64,000 nt of DNA from positions 1,791,001 through 1,855,000 of the forward strand of contig NZ_CP107716.1 of assembly GCF_025854335.1 (NCBI RefSeq). Direction: 5' to 3'. Below are positions 36,303 through 45,045 of this stretch, in pieces (positions within the stretch are counted from its first letter, which is position 1; each line of letters begins with the position of its first letter). The translations under genes were made by a program, and so were the position numbers. This stretch comes from Pelagibacterium flavum. Its GTDB lineage: Bacteria > Pseudomonadota > Alphaproteobacteria > Rhizobiales > Devosiaceae. A model generated the notes under the pieces. The model did no database searches and was not told the DNA's origin. It saw only the letters and a program-made list of their open reading frames with translations.

Positions 36303-36913
36303 TGTCAAAGCCGCTCGAGTACCTCAAGGAAACGTCGTCCCAAACGGCCGGCCCTTACGTTCATATCGGAATGACACCCAATTGGAGCGATATCAACGGC
36401 GTGATCCCCGAAGATCTCGGCCGCCGGGTCGTCTCGGACGGGGTCAAGGGCGAACGCATCAAGGTCACGGGCCGGGTCATCGATGGCGGTGGCAATCCGG
36501 TTGGCGACTGTGTCGTCGAAATCTGGCAGGCCGATGCCAACGGCATCTACAACAGCCCCATGGAACACCGCTCTGGCGTTGATCCCAATTTTTCGGGCTG
36601 GGGGCGTCAGGCTGCCGGAGAAAACGGCGAATTCGCGTTCGAAACAGTCAAGCCGGGCTCGGTTCCCCTTGCCGGGGGCGGGCTCATGGCGCCGCACATC
36701 ACCTTCTGGATCGTGGCGCGGGGTATCAATATCGGGCTCCAGACGCGGATGTATTTTTCCGACGAGGAAGGGGCCAACCAGAAAGACCCGATTCTTGCAA
36801 AGGCCCGCATGATTGGTCGCGACAAGACGCTGATCGGTCAGCGCGACGGCAATATCGTAACCTTCGACATCTACCTTCAGGGTGAAAACGAAACGGTCTT
36901 TCTGGACATCTGA
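36302..36913 (+). CDS. pcaG: Protocatechuate 3,4-dioxygenase, alpha subunit
   Basis: A 203-residue chain. LKETSSQTAGPYVHIGMTPNW is the classic alpha-chain start, GDCVVEIWQADANGIYN the beta-sandwich core, and PHITFWIVARGINIGLQTRMYF the C-terminal half. The iron His motif is PHITF rather than PAHIHF, as expected for the non-iron alpha subunit. TGATG overlaps link it to pcaH and pcaB. Confidence 0.96.
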
Positions 36914-37974
36914 TGTCTCTTTCCCCCTTCGATCATCCTTTCCTTTCCGGCCTGTTCGGTGATCCCGAACTGGCCGGGCTGCTCTCCGCTCGGGCAGAGA
37001 TCGAGGCCATGGTGGCGTTCGAAATTGCTCTGGCGGCGGCACAGGCCGAATGCGGGGTCATTCCGCAGGCCGATGCGGAGGCGATCGCCGGTCTGGAAAC
37101 CAAATACACAGCAGATTTCGAGGGGCTCAAATCGGGGTTGGGACGGGACGGCGTGGTCGCTCCCGAAATGGTCAAGCAGATGCGCAGCGCGCTGGGTGAC
37201 CAGGCTGCCCGATCGCTGCATTTCGGGGCCACCAGTCAGGACGTGGTCGATACGAGTCTGGTTGTTCGTCTCAAGTTGATAACGGCAATTCTTGCCACCC
37301 GCATTGCTGCCGTTGAAAAGGCTCTCGCGCATCTGTCCGACCGGTTCGGCGGCCGCAAGCTCATGGCCCGGACGCGTATGCAGGATGCGCTCGAGATTAC
37401 CGTTGCTGATCGGATTGCCGATTGGACTGCGCCGCTTGCCCGGCATCGTCAGCGGCTCGAAGAGATCGAAGAGCGTCTGCTTGTCGTCCAGTATGGCGGC
37501 GCCGTCGGCATTCTTGAAAAGCTCGGGGAAGATGGCCCGCGCGTTACAAGGGCTCTGGCAGAGAGACTGGGCCTCGGCTTCACCGAAAAGCCCTGGCACA
37601 ACCAGCGCGACGCGATCGTCGAATTTTCCGGCTGGCTCGGCCTGGTTTCCGGCAGCCTGGGCAAGATCGGGCAGGATATTGCGATGATGGCGCAAAATGC
37701 CCCGCGCGATGTGGTTTTGACCGGGGGTGGCGGGTCGTCGGCCATGCCGCACAAATCAAATCCGGTTGCCGCCGAAGTGCTCGTCACGCTAGCTCGCTAT
37801 GTGGCGGGAAGCAGCGGTACCATGGCGCAATCGCTCGTCCATGAGCAGGAGCGTTCGGGCGCTGCATGGACGCTGGAATGGCTTGTCCTGCCCCAAATGA
37901 TCCTGGCCACCGGCAGCAGCCTGTTGTTGGCCATCCGCCTGCTCGATTCCGTGGATGGCATGGGGCAGGGTTGA
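36913..37974 (+). CDS. pcaB: 3-carboxy-cis,cis-muconate cycloisomerase
   Basis: A 353-residue fumarase/adenylosuccinate lyase-superfamily enzyme. Signature GGSSAMPHKSNPVAAEVL is near residue 275, with HFGATSQDVVDT near 104. It converts carboxymuconate to 4-carboxymuconolactone. At about 350 residues it is of the shorter rhizobial length compared with about 450 in Pseudomonas, and lacks the C-terminal extension. Last gene of pcaDCHGB; pcaIJF are not in the window. Confidence 0.94.
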   Translation: MSLSPFDHPFLSGLFGDPELAGLLSARAEIEAMVAFEIALAAAQAECGVIPQADAEAIAGLETKYTADFEGLKSGLGRDGVVAPEMVKQMRSALGDQAARSLHFGATSQDVVDTSLVVRLKLITAILATRIAAVEKALAHLSDRFGGRKLMARTRMQDALEITVADRIADWTAPLARHRQRLEEIEERLLVVQYGGAVGILEKLGEDGPRVTRALAERLGLGFTEKPWHNQRDAIVEFSGWLGLVSGSLGKIGQDIAMMAQNAPRDVVLTGGGGSSAMPHKSNPVAAEVLVTLARYVAGSSGTMAQSLVHEQERSGAAWTLEWLVLPQMILATGSSLLLAIRLLDSVDGMGQG

Positions 37975-38048
37975 TTGTCTGCGTCTATGCCTGGCGCGTT
38001 CGGGCCCGCTCGCCTGCGCAATTTGCCCGATCAGTCCAACGTCTGGGT

Positions 38049-38076
38049 TTGAACGTTCCTTGAGATCGGTTATGAA
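38049..38076 (+). promoter_or_regulatory. Possible sigma-70 promoter for panBC
   Basis: TTGAAC (38049-38054), a 16-base spacer, then TATGAA (38071-38076), about 64 bases before panB. A weak visual match. The 37975-38139 gap shows no clear terminator for the pca operon. Confidence 0.32.
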
Positions 38077-38139
38077 GACCGCCATATAGCAGGCACGGAT
38101 GATCCGGATTTGAACCGGCTCACATGTGGGAGAGTTCCG

Positions 38140-38982
38140 ATGACTTACGGCAAGGCACCCCGGCCACCCCAGAGTCCGCCGTCCATTCTGGCACGGAAGG
38201 GTGGTGCGCCGATCGTGTGTCTCACTGCTTATACCACGCCAATCGCTCAGCTTGTCGATGACCATTGCGATCTCGTTCTGGTCGGGGACAGCGTTGGCAT
38301 GGTTATGCACGGCCTGCCCAACACCCTCGGGGTCGATCTCGCCATGATGGTGATGCACGGCAAAGCGGTTCGCCGCGGCCTGAAATCGGCTCTCATGGTC
38401 GTCGATCTGCCGTTCGGGACATATGAGGAAAGCCCCGAACAGGCGTTTCGCAATGCTGCAACGCTGATGCGCGAAACCGGGTGTGACGCCGTCAAGCTCG
38501 AGGGCGGCGTCCATATGGCGGAAACCATTGCGTTTCTGACGCGCCGTTCGATTCCGGTCATGGCTCATATTGGTCTGACGCCGCAGGCGGTCCACACCAT
38601 TGGTGGCTACAAGGTTCAGGGTAGGGGCGCCGATGCCCATGCCATTCTGCGCGATGCGCAAGCCGTTTCCGAAGCTGGCGCCTTCGCTGTGGTTGTCGAA
38701 AAAGTGCCCGATATCCTGGCGCGGCGCATAACGTCGGACATCGATATTCCGACCATCGGGATCGGTGCATCGGCGGCTTGCGATGGGCAGATACTGGTCA
38801 TTGATGACATGCTGGGCATGTTCGCCGAGTTCAAGCCCAAATTCGTAAAGCGCTACGCGCAACTGGCCGACGATGCCGAAAGGGCCGTAGCGGCTTATGC
38901 CGACGATGTGCGTGCACGCCGTTTTCCAGCCGCCGAACATGTGTTCGGTGACGTGCCCGCCAGCGTCCCGGATGCTGGATGA
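38140..38982 (+). CDS. panB: 3-methyl-2-oxobutanoate hydroxymethyltransferase
   Basis: A 280-residue TIM-barrel enzyme with [31 protein letters not shown] (in parts near residues 25-55), [19 protein letters not shown] near 87 and [21 protein letters not shown] near 143. It makes ketopantoate for pantothenate and CoA. ATG at 38140 has GGAGAG upstream. Its stop shares ATGA with panC. Confidence 0.97.
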   Translation: MTYGKAPRPPQSPPSILARKGGAPIVCLTAYTTPIAQLVDDHCDLVLVGDSVGMVMHGLPNTLGVDLAMMVMHGKAVRRGLKSALMVVDLPFGTYEESPEQAFRNAATLMRETGCDAVKLEGGVHMAETIAFLTRRSIPVMAHIGLTPQAVHTIGGYKVQGRGADAHAILRDAQAVSEAGAFAVVVEKVPDILARRITSDIDIPTIGIGASAACDGQILVIDDMLGMFAEFKPKFVKRYAQLADDAERAVAAYADDVRARRFPAAEHVFGDVPASVPDAG

Positions 38983-39833
38983 GCATGCTGGTCGTTCGCA
39001 GCGTCACAGAGGTTCGGGCGCAAATTGCGCAATGGCGCCGGACCGGGGACAACATTGCGGTGGTGCCCACAATGGGTGCCTTGCATGAAGGGCATTTGTC
39101 GCTCGTCCGGTCCGCCAAGGGCAGGGCGAAGCGCGTTATCGTCACGCTTTTTGTCAATCCCACCCAATTTAACAATGCCGAGGACCTCGCCAAATATCCG
39201 CGTGATGAAGCCTCGGACATCGCTCGGCTCGATGCCGAGCATGTCGATATGCTGTTCGCGCCCGATGTCGCGGAAATGTACCCGGAGGGCTTTGCCACCA
39301 AGGTTTCGGTTTCCCGGTTGAGCGAAGGTCTTTGCGGCGCGCACCGCCCCGGACATTTTGACGGCGTTGCGACGGTGGTCACCAAGCTGTTGCTTCAGAC
39401 ACAGGCTGATTCCGCATTTTTCGGCGAGAAGGACTATCAGCAACTCAGCGTCATTCGCCGCCTTGCGCGCGATCTCGATATTCCGGTCGAAATCGTCGGC
39501 GTGCCCACCGTCCGTGAGGCGGACGGCTTGGCCATGTCGTCGCGCAATGTCAGGTTGAGCGAAACGGCCCGCAAACAGGCACCGGCCATGGCCGAGGCGT
39601 TAAGGGCTGCAGGCGCAGCCATTGAAGCGGGTCAGCCGGTTTCGTCCGCCACAGACACCGCTAAGACGACGCTTTTGACGGCGGGTTATTCCCAAGTCGA
39701 ATATCTCGAACTGCGCGATGCCGAAACACTTGAGCCGATTTCCAAACTCGATCGTCCCGCCCGGCTGCTCGCTGCCGGCTGGCTTGATGGTGTGCGTCTG
39801 ATCGACAACATTGCCGTCTTGCCAGCACACTGA
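38979..39833 (+). CDS. panC: Pantothenate synthetase
   Basis: A 284-residue pantoate-beta-alanine ligase: [16 protein letters not shown] (HIGH-like motif, residues 29-44), [32 protein letters not shown] and MSSRNVRLS are standard motifs. Together with panB it gives the last two visible steps of pantothenate synthesis. Its 3' end converges with the histidine-kinase gene five bases away. Confidence 0.97.
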   Translation: MSMLVVRSVTEVRAQIAQWRRTGDNIAVVPTMGALHEGHLSLVRSAKGRAKRVIVTLFVNPTQFNNAEDLAKYPRDEASDIARLDAEHVDMLFAPDVAEMYPEGFATKVSVSRLSEGLCGAHRPGHFDGVATVVTKLLLQTQADSAFFGEKDYQQLSVIRRLARDLDIPVEIVGVPTVREADGLAMSSRNVRLSETARKQAPAMAEALRAAGAAIEAGQPVSSATDTAKTTLLTAGYSQVEYLELRDAETLEPISKLDRPARLLAAGWLDGVRLIDNIAVLPAH

Positions 39834-39838
39834 GCCGC

Positions 39839-42568
39839 CTATTGCGCGGCACCGGCCTCGCTCTGGGTTATCAGGGGCAGGGTGATCCGGAAACAGGCGC
39901 CCTCCTCGCGGGTGGAAACCAGTTCGAGCACACCGTCCATCCTTGAGATGATTTCCCGGCTGATCGGTAGCCCCAGGCCCGCACCGGCATATGGCCCCGT
40001 TTCGCCCAGCCGCCCGCGATAGAACTTGTCGAAGATTCGCGGCTGTTCTTCCTGGGCGATCCCGATGCCGTTGTCCTCGACTTCGATGATATAGGCGCCC
40101 CTCTTGAGCCTCGAGCGCACTTCGACAACCGGAGCGATGGCTCCATTGTATTTTATTGCATTGGAAATGAGGTTGATGAGCACCTGGCTCAGGCGGTCGG
40201 GATCGGATCGCACGTAGGCGGCCGAGGCCCTGGTTCCGATCTTGACCTGCGTATTGCTCTGGCGCGCCAGTGCATCGCAGACCCGAAGCGCCTGATCGAG
40301 CGATTCTTCCGCATCAATGGGGCGGTTCTCCCAGGCGCGCTCACCGCGTTCCAGCGCTGAAAGATCGAGAATCTCATCGAGCAGGGAGGTCAGGCGCAGG
40401 CTTTCCTTGTGGATGGTCGACACGAATTTGGCCCTGGAGGCGTCGTCGAGTTCCTCGTCGTCGAGCAGGATTTCGGAAAAGGCCCGGATCGCGGTCATCG
40501 GCGTGCGCACCTCGTGGCTCACCTGGCTGAGAAATTCATCCTTCTGCAGGTCCACCTTACGCAACTGCCGGTTGGCTTCCTCGAGCTTTTCTGCGGTTGC
40601 CCGCAACTGGGTGGAGGTCCTTTCCAACTCCTGGGAATATTCGATGGCCTGCTGGGTTTCGTCCGCCATCTGCATGACTTCCTCGAGCGAGATCGAGTCG
40701 CCCGAAACCACTTTGGACAGCATGACGTGGGCCGAAGCCGCGCCGATCGATCCTGCCATCTCTCTTTCCAGCCGCCGGATGAACGATGAACTCGGTTCCA
40801 GGGTCGTCCACGGCATTCGCGCCTGCTTGGCTTCTTCGGAAAACAGCGCCACGGCGCGCTCGTGACCCAAAACGCGACGCGCGACCAGAAACAGGTCATC
40901 TGCGGTCGCAGATCCACGGATCGGGCTTGCCTCGTTGCTGGTGCGCCGGAAGACGTTGAGGAACAAAGCGGCCTGCACGTGTTCGAGAGCCGACTGGTTG
41001 GTCATCAGTGAGCCGAGGATCAAGACAGTGGTGTTGAGGAACAGACTCCAGAACACGGCATGTGTGAGCGGATCGAGATCGTCAAAACCGAACAGGCCTT
41101 GTGGGCGTAGCCAGTCAATCCCCCAGGGTCCATTGGTCATGACCGAGGCGACAAGTGGACTTGAGGAGGCAAAAGAGGGCATGAAACTCGACCACAACCA
41201 GACCACAAACCCTACGGAAATTGCGCAGATAGCAGCTTTTGTTGAAGCATCACGCCAGAAAAGGCTCGCAAGTATTGCCGGCAGGAATTGCGCGACACCG
41301 GTAAATGAGATCAATCCAATCGGCGCCAGCGCATCCGACCCACGGGTCAGATAGAAATAAGCAAATCCCAGCAACAGGATAAGCATGATCGAAAGGCGCC
41401 GGGCGTTGAGGATCAACCGCCTCACGCCCTGTCCATCCCCGATCCCGTCACCCGACGTCAGCCGCAGCATGATCGGCACGACAATATGATTGGACACCAT
41501 TATAGAAAGTGCAATGGATTCAAGGATGATCATCGACGTCGCCGATGAAAATCCGCCAATGAACGCAAACAGCGCCAGCGCATCCTGACCCTGCGCCAAA
41601 GGCAGCGTGAGCACGAACATGTCAGGGTTCGACCCCACCGGCATAAAAGTGAGCCCGAACAAGGCGATAGGCAGGGTGAAAAGGCTCATAGCGAGCATGT
41701 AGGCGGGAAAGGCCCAACTCGCCGTGCGCAGGTGTTTTTCGTCCGAATTTTCGACCACGGTGACCTGAAATTGCCGCGGCAGGCATATGATCGCCGCAGC
41801 GGCCAGAACCATCATGGAAATCCAGCGGTCGCCAAAGGTATCGCCGGCATGAATGTTCAGCCCGGCCGTCTCGGCATCGGCAAAGATAGCGTCCATGCCA
41901 CCGCCGACATAGACAACGAAAATGCCGACGGCGAGCAGTGCCGTGAGCTTGACAACAGCCTCGAAGGCAATCGCGGCCACAACACCGTGGTGCTGCTCCT
42001 TGGCATCCACGTTGCGGGTGCCGAACAGGATTGTGAACACGGCCATGCCCGCGGCTACGCCAAACGCCAGCCCGACCTCGTCCCAACCTGCCAGGCTGCC
42101 GCGCCCGAATTCGGAAGAGCCTGCAATGGCTTCGATAGAGGAGGTTATGGCCTTTAGCTGTAAGGCTATGTACGGCGCGATAGCGATCACGGCCAGCACG
42201 GTAATAAGCACGGCCAGCGTACTGGACTTTCCAAAGCGGGACGAAAGCAGATCGGCAATGGACGTGATGCGTTGGTCGTGACTGATGCGGACCAGACGCC
42301 TCAGGATGAACCACCAGCCAATGAAAACGATGGTGGGGCCAAGATAAATCGTGAGATATTCCAAGCCATTGCGCGCTGCCGTGCCGACCGCGCCATAGAA
42401 GGTCCAACTCGTGCAATAGACAGAAATCGAGAGCGTATAGACGAAGGGCGAGCGCAGAAAGCCGCCGCTTCGGCTTCGCGTGTGCCGGTCACCCAGATAT
42501 GCTATGACAAACAGCAGTCCGACATAGGCCACGGCTGTGGCAATGACGAAGTCGGCCGTGAGCGTCAT
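39839..42568 (-). CDS. Sensor histidine kinase with sodium:solute-symporter-type N-terminus (CbrA-like)
   Basis: A 909-residue protein. The first about 490 residues form some 12-13 membrane helices of the PutP/SSS fold (GTAARNGLEYLTIYLGPTIVF, IALSIMVSNHIVVPIMLRL). A coiled-coil linker (TQQAIEYSQELERTSTQLRA) leads to the HisKA region with the phospho-acceptor His in VSHEVRTPMTAIRAFSEIL near 683, then the ATPase with NLISNAIKYNG, VEDNGIGI and GAGLGLPIS. Known CbrA-type kinases couple such transporters to control of carbon use; the substrate here is not evident. It shares ATGA with the small membrane gene before it. Confidence 0.92.
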   Translation of the reverse strand: MTLTADFVIATAVAYVGLLFVIAYLGDRHTRSRSGGFLRSPFVYTLSISVYCTSWTFYGAVGTAARNGLEYLTIYLGPTIVFIGWWFILRRLVRISHDQRITSIADLLSSRFGKSSTLAVLITVLAVIAIAPYIALQLKAITSSIEAIAGSSEFGRGSLAGWDEVGLAFGVAAGMAVFTILFGTRNVDAKEQHHGVVAAIAFEAVVKLTALLAVGIFVVYVGGGMDAIFADAETAGLNIHAGDTFGDRWISMMVLAAAAIICLPRQFQVTVVENSDEKHLRTASWAFPAYMLAMSLFTLPIALFGLTFMPVGSNPDMFVLTLPLAQGQDALALFAFIGGFSSATSMIILESIALSIMVSNHIVVPIMLRLTSGDGIGDGQGVRRLILNARRLSIMLILLLGFAYFYLTRGSDALAPIGLISFTGVAQFLPAILASLFWRDASTKAAICAISVGFVVWLWSSFMPSFASSSPLVASVMTNGPWGIDWLRPQGLFGFDDLDPLTHAVFWSLFLNTTVLILGSLMTNQSALEHVQAALFLNVFRRTSNEASPIRGSATADDLFLVARRVLGHERAVALFSEEAKQARMPWTTLEPSSSFIRRLEREMAGSIGAASAHVMLSKVVSGDSISLEEVMQMADETQQAIEYSQELERTSTQLRATAEKLEEANRQLRKVDLQKDEFLSQVSHEVRTPMTAIRAFSEILLDDEELDDASRAKFVSTIHKESLRLTSLLDEILDLSALERGERAWENRPIDAEESLDQALRVCDALARQSNTQVKIGTRASAAYVRSDPDRLSQVLINLISNAIKYNGAIAPVVEVRSRLKRGAYIIEVEDNGIGIAQEEQPRIFDKFYRGRLGETGPYAGAGLGLPISREIISRMDGVLELVSTREEGACFRITLPLITQSEAGAAQ

Positions 42569-42798
42569 CGGGGTTCCTCGCCCGCCGGTTGATGCGGTTC
42601 ATCGCGCGGCAGCGCGTATCCGAACCAGGCAGCGCCGATAACGAGAAACACCCAAAGACCGAAAAGGAACAGGGTTGCGACCGGTAGTCCGAAGATGATC
42701 GCTTCGAACCTGAACAACAGGATCAGCGGCGGCAGGCTGGCCATTGCACCAAACAGTGTGAAAAACAGCGATGCACCGATGATCTTACGGCGGGTCAT
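42565..42798 (-). CDS. Small two-helix membrane protein
   Basis: A 77-residue protein with two predicted helices (IIGASLFFTLFGAMASLPPLILLFRF and ATLFLFGLWVFLVIGAAWFGYA, about residues 5-30 and 41-62). It overlaps the symporter-kinase start by four bases. Small partner proteins of SSS-type transporters are common (DUF3311- or YhdT-like), and this may be one; I do not recognise a definite family. Confidence 0.75.
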   Translation of the reverse strand: MTRRKIIGASLFFTLFGAMASLPPLILLFRFEAIIFGLPVATLFLFGLWVFLVIGAAWFGYALPRDEPHQPAGEEPR

Positions 42799-42810
42799 CG
42801 CGGATCGACT

Positions 42811-43203
42811 TCAACTGGGCTGCCGGTCATCCGCGGGCGCGCCAAGCAAGCTGCGTACCGCGTCGACAACATCGGCATTGGAATAGGGCTTGGTAACAAA
42901 CTTGCTGGCGCCGAGTTCTTCGGCAATCCGCCGATCTTGCTGCTGGCCTTTTGCGGTCAGGACAAGAACAGGCAAGTCCGCGGTGGTCCGGTCGGCGCGA
43001 ATTTGTTTGAGAACTTCAAACCCGCTGCGCTTGGGCAACATGATATCGAGAACCAAAACACGGGGACGGTAACGCCGGACGGCGTCCATGACAGCCTCGC
43101 CATCCGTGACGGCGCTGATCGTCCATCCCGCTCTTTTCAGAACGAAATCAAGTGCTTCAAGTATACTCGGCTCGTCTTCTGCAATGAGAATATCGATCGC
43201 CAA
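42811..43203 (-). CDS. Stand-alone receiver-domain response regulator
   Basis: A 130-residue CheY-like domain: acidic residues in IAEDEPSI near 8-10, phospho-Asp in LVLDIMLPKRSGFEVL near 53, Thr in LTAKGQ near 83 and Lys in VTKPYSNAD near 105. No output domain. It is 12 bases upstream of the small membrane gene and in the same operon as the symporter-type kinase, so it is the probable partner or a relay module. Confidence 0.9.
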   Translation of the reverse strand: MAIDILIAEDEPSILEALDFVLKRAGWTISAVTDGEAVMDAVRRYRPRVLVLDIMLPKRSGFEVLKQIRADRTTADLPVLVLTAKGQQQDRRIAEELGASKFVTKPYSNADVVDAVRSLLGAPADDRQPS

Positions 43204-43290
43204 AACTCCCCCTCCGAGCCCCTTCCTCCTCGAGACTCACATTCACATAACCGCAATTTCCGCCATTCGCCAAGTCCCTCTGATTGGCGG

Positions 43291-44871
43291 TTAGGATCGG
43301 ACCGTGGTCAATGTGGGCTCATCGCCGGGAGCAAAAGGTGCCTCTTCGCGGCTGATGCAGTCCGTTCGCGTGCAGAGCCGGCAGGTCGGTCCTACGGGGA
43401 CGTCGGCATCGGAATCGCCCAGGTCCAAGCCGTCCGCATAAACGGTACGATCGGCGTGAAGGATATCGGTCACCAAAAGGATCGAATGGGGAAGGGCTTG
43501 ATCGGCAAACCCGGATGCACGGCGAGAGACCGCCTTGGCCACGAACAAAAACCGCGAGCCGTCCGAAAACCGCACCACTTGTCTTACGAGTTGGCCGGAA
43601 GATCGAAACGCTGCGTAGAGCGCCCACAGGGGGCATGCATGGCCTGTGTGCGGCAGCAACAGGCCCGGCAGTGGAAAGTGCTTGGTCAGGCGTCCGGCCG
43701 GATCGGAACGCAGGAAGCCAAAAGGTACACCTTCTGCGCCCTCCGCTCGCAGCGTTACAAGCCGGTGGGCTATCTGCTCAAAGCTGGCATTGTAGCGTTC
43801 GCTAAGAGCCTCGACGTCATAGCGCAGGTTTTCGGCATCGTTGAGAAATTGGTCGTAGGGAAACAGGGCCGCGCCGGCGATGTAGGAAGCGAGATAGTTT
43901 CGGGCGAGGTGACGAGCCGTTGGCGAAGAAAGGTGGGGAACTTTGACCGCTTCGGTCAGCGCGCTGTCGCTGGTCAGTTCGGAAATGAGGCGAACCATCT
44001 GAAACTGCCTGGTCGATTGCGGCACCGTGTTGCGGAACCATAAAACTCCACGCTCGGCATCATGACCGAAGGCCCGCCCAGAGTTTGGTCTGGCATTTCG
44101 CTCGACGCGGACGCCATGGACCGTTTCCAGGAGATGAGCTATTGCCGCTTCTCCCAGGGCGCCGGACTCCTGCATGTCCCGGGCAATCTCGGCTCCGCGC
44201 TGCTCGAGCGCTGGAAAATAATTGCGTGCGGCGAAAATCATATCGTCGAGTTCGCGGCGTACAGATGCGGATTTGCTGACAGTGCTGGCATGGTCGAATT
44301 GTCCGATCAGGTTTTGTGCGACTGCCGACAAGCTGCGCGTTTCGCGCGAGATCGAGCCAACGAACCGCGCCCGGTCCGCACCACTCAAATCCTCCACATC
44401 TTCAAGGATTTCGGCCGAGGATCGTACCGCCGTAATACCCGATAGGACCTGGTGCAAAAGCTGACTGAGCAGCGGATCGGCCCTCAACCTGTTGGCATAG
44501 GCGTCTGCGCTGGCGGAGGCGGCCACGTAGGCTCGATAAAGCTTGGCGATGACGCGGGCGATGTCGGGTTGTGTTGCGACAAGACTGCGGGCCGTCTCCA
44601 TACCAAGCCCGACATCGGCGATAGCAGGGTCGGCGAAAGTCTCAACCAGTTCGTGAATGAGTCGGTGTTCTGCCTCACCCGTGAGCTCGTCAATAGAGAT
44701 ATCGAGCTGGGCAGCTATGCGCTGGAGCAGGGTGCCGCCAACCTGGCGTTTGTTGGCCTCTATCAGATTGAGGTAGCTGGGCGAGATTTCAACATTGCGT
44801 GCCAGGGCCGCCTGAGAAAGCCCCAAATTCTTGCGTCTTGTACTTATTCGAAGCCCGATTGGCGCCCGCAT
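43291..44871 (-). CDS. XRE-family short-chain fatty acyl regulator (ScfR/RamB-like)
   Basis: A 526-residue protein. The N-terminal XRE helix-turn-helix covers about residues 5-60 (LSQAALARNVEISPSYLNLIE). A helical middle region includes HQVLSGITAVRSSAEILEDV and resembles, weakly, a HisKA dimerisation helix. An ImmA/IrrE-like part follows (VKVPHLSSPTARHLARNYLASYIAGAALFPY in parts near 310-340). The C-terminal DUF2083-type domain has Cys in GHACPLW and a CRLCTRTDC cluster, as in PrpR-type regulators where such cysteines hold an Fe-S cluster. ATG at 44871 is preferred; a TTG at 44889 would overlap the dyad. It is divergent from the liv-acs operon, which fits control of acetate or acyl-CoA metabolism. 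Confidence 0.86.
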   Translation of the reverse strand: MRAPIGLRISTRRKNLGLSQAALARNVEISPSYLNLIEANKRQVGGTLLQRIAAQLDISIDELTGEAEHRLIHELVETFADPAIADVGLGMETARSLVATQPDIARVIAKLYRAYVAASASADAYANRLRADPLLSQLLHQVLSGITAVRSSAEILEDVEDLSGADRARFVGSISRETRSLSAVAQNLIGQFDHASTVSKSASVRRELDDMIFAARNYFPALEQRGAEIARDMQESGALGEAAIAHLLETVHGVRVERNARPNSGRAFGHDAERGVLWFRNTVPQSTRQFQMVRLISELTSDSALTEAVKVPHLSSPTARHLARNYLASYIAGAALFPYDQFLNDAENLRYDVEALSERYNASFEQIAHRLVTLRAEGAEGVPFGFLRSDPAGRLTKHFPLPGLLLPHTGHACPLWALYAAFRSSGQLVRQVVRFSDGSRFLFVAKAVSRRASGFADQALPHSILLVTDILHADRTVYADGLDLGDSDADVPVGPTCRLCTRTDCISREEAPFAPGDEPTLTTVRS

Positions 44872-44883
44872 ACAGCCCTCGCC

Positions 44884-44899
44884 TGTCAACTACTTGACA
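44884..44899. promoter_or_regulatory. Candidate operator dyad upstream of the ScfR-like gene
   Basis: TGTCAA and TTGACA with a 4-base spacer, 13 bases upstream of the regulator ATG. Its place suggests autoregulation. TTGACA on the forward strand could also serve as a -35 box for the liv-acs operon. Confidence 0.5.
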
Positions 44900-44957
44900 C
44901 TATGTACGCCGAAATCAGTCAAAGCTTTACAAGAATTCCTATTAATTACAATAGCAT

Positions 44958-44980
44958 ATTGCCCTTGTATTAACGGCAAT
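44958..44980. promoter_or_regulatory. Second dyad in the ScfR/liv control region
   Basis: ATTGCC and GGCAAT arms with an 11-base spacer, 66 bases before the binding-protein ATG. It lies in the same divergent region as the TGTCAA dyad but has a different sequence, so two regulators, or a regulator plus a promoter element, may act here. Confidence 0.42.
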
Positions 44981-45045
44981 CGATACTCTGGCGGTGGATT
45001 TGGGACATATGGAGGTATGGCCCGCCGCACCAAAGGAGGAGATTA

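Noticed and set aside
44079..44500. ScfR-like middle region as a true histidine kinase
   Set aside because: Only a weak HisKA-like helix; no phospho-acceptor motif or ATPase domain.
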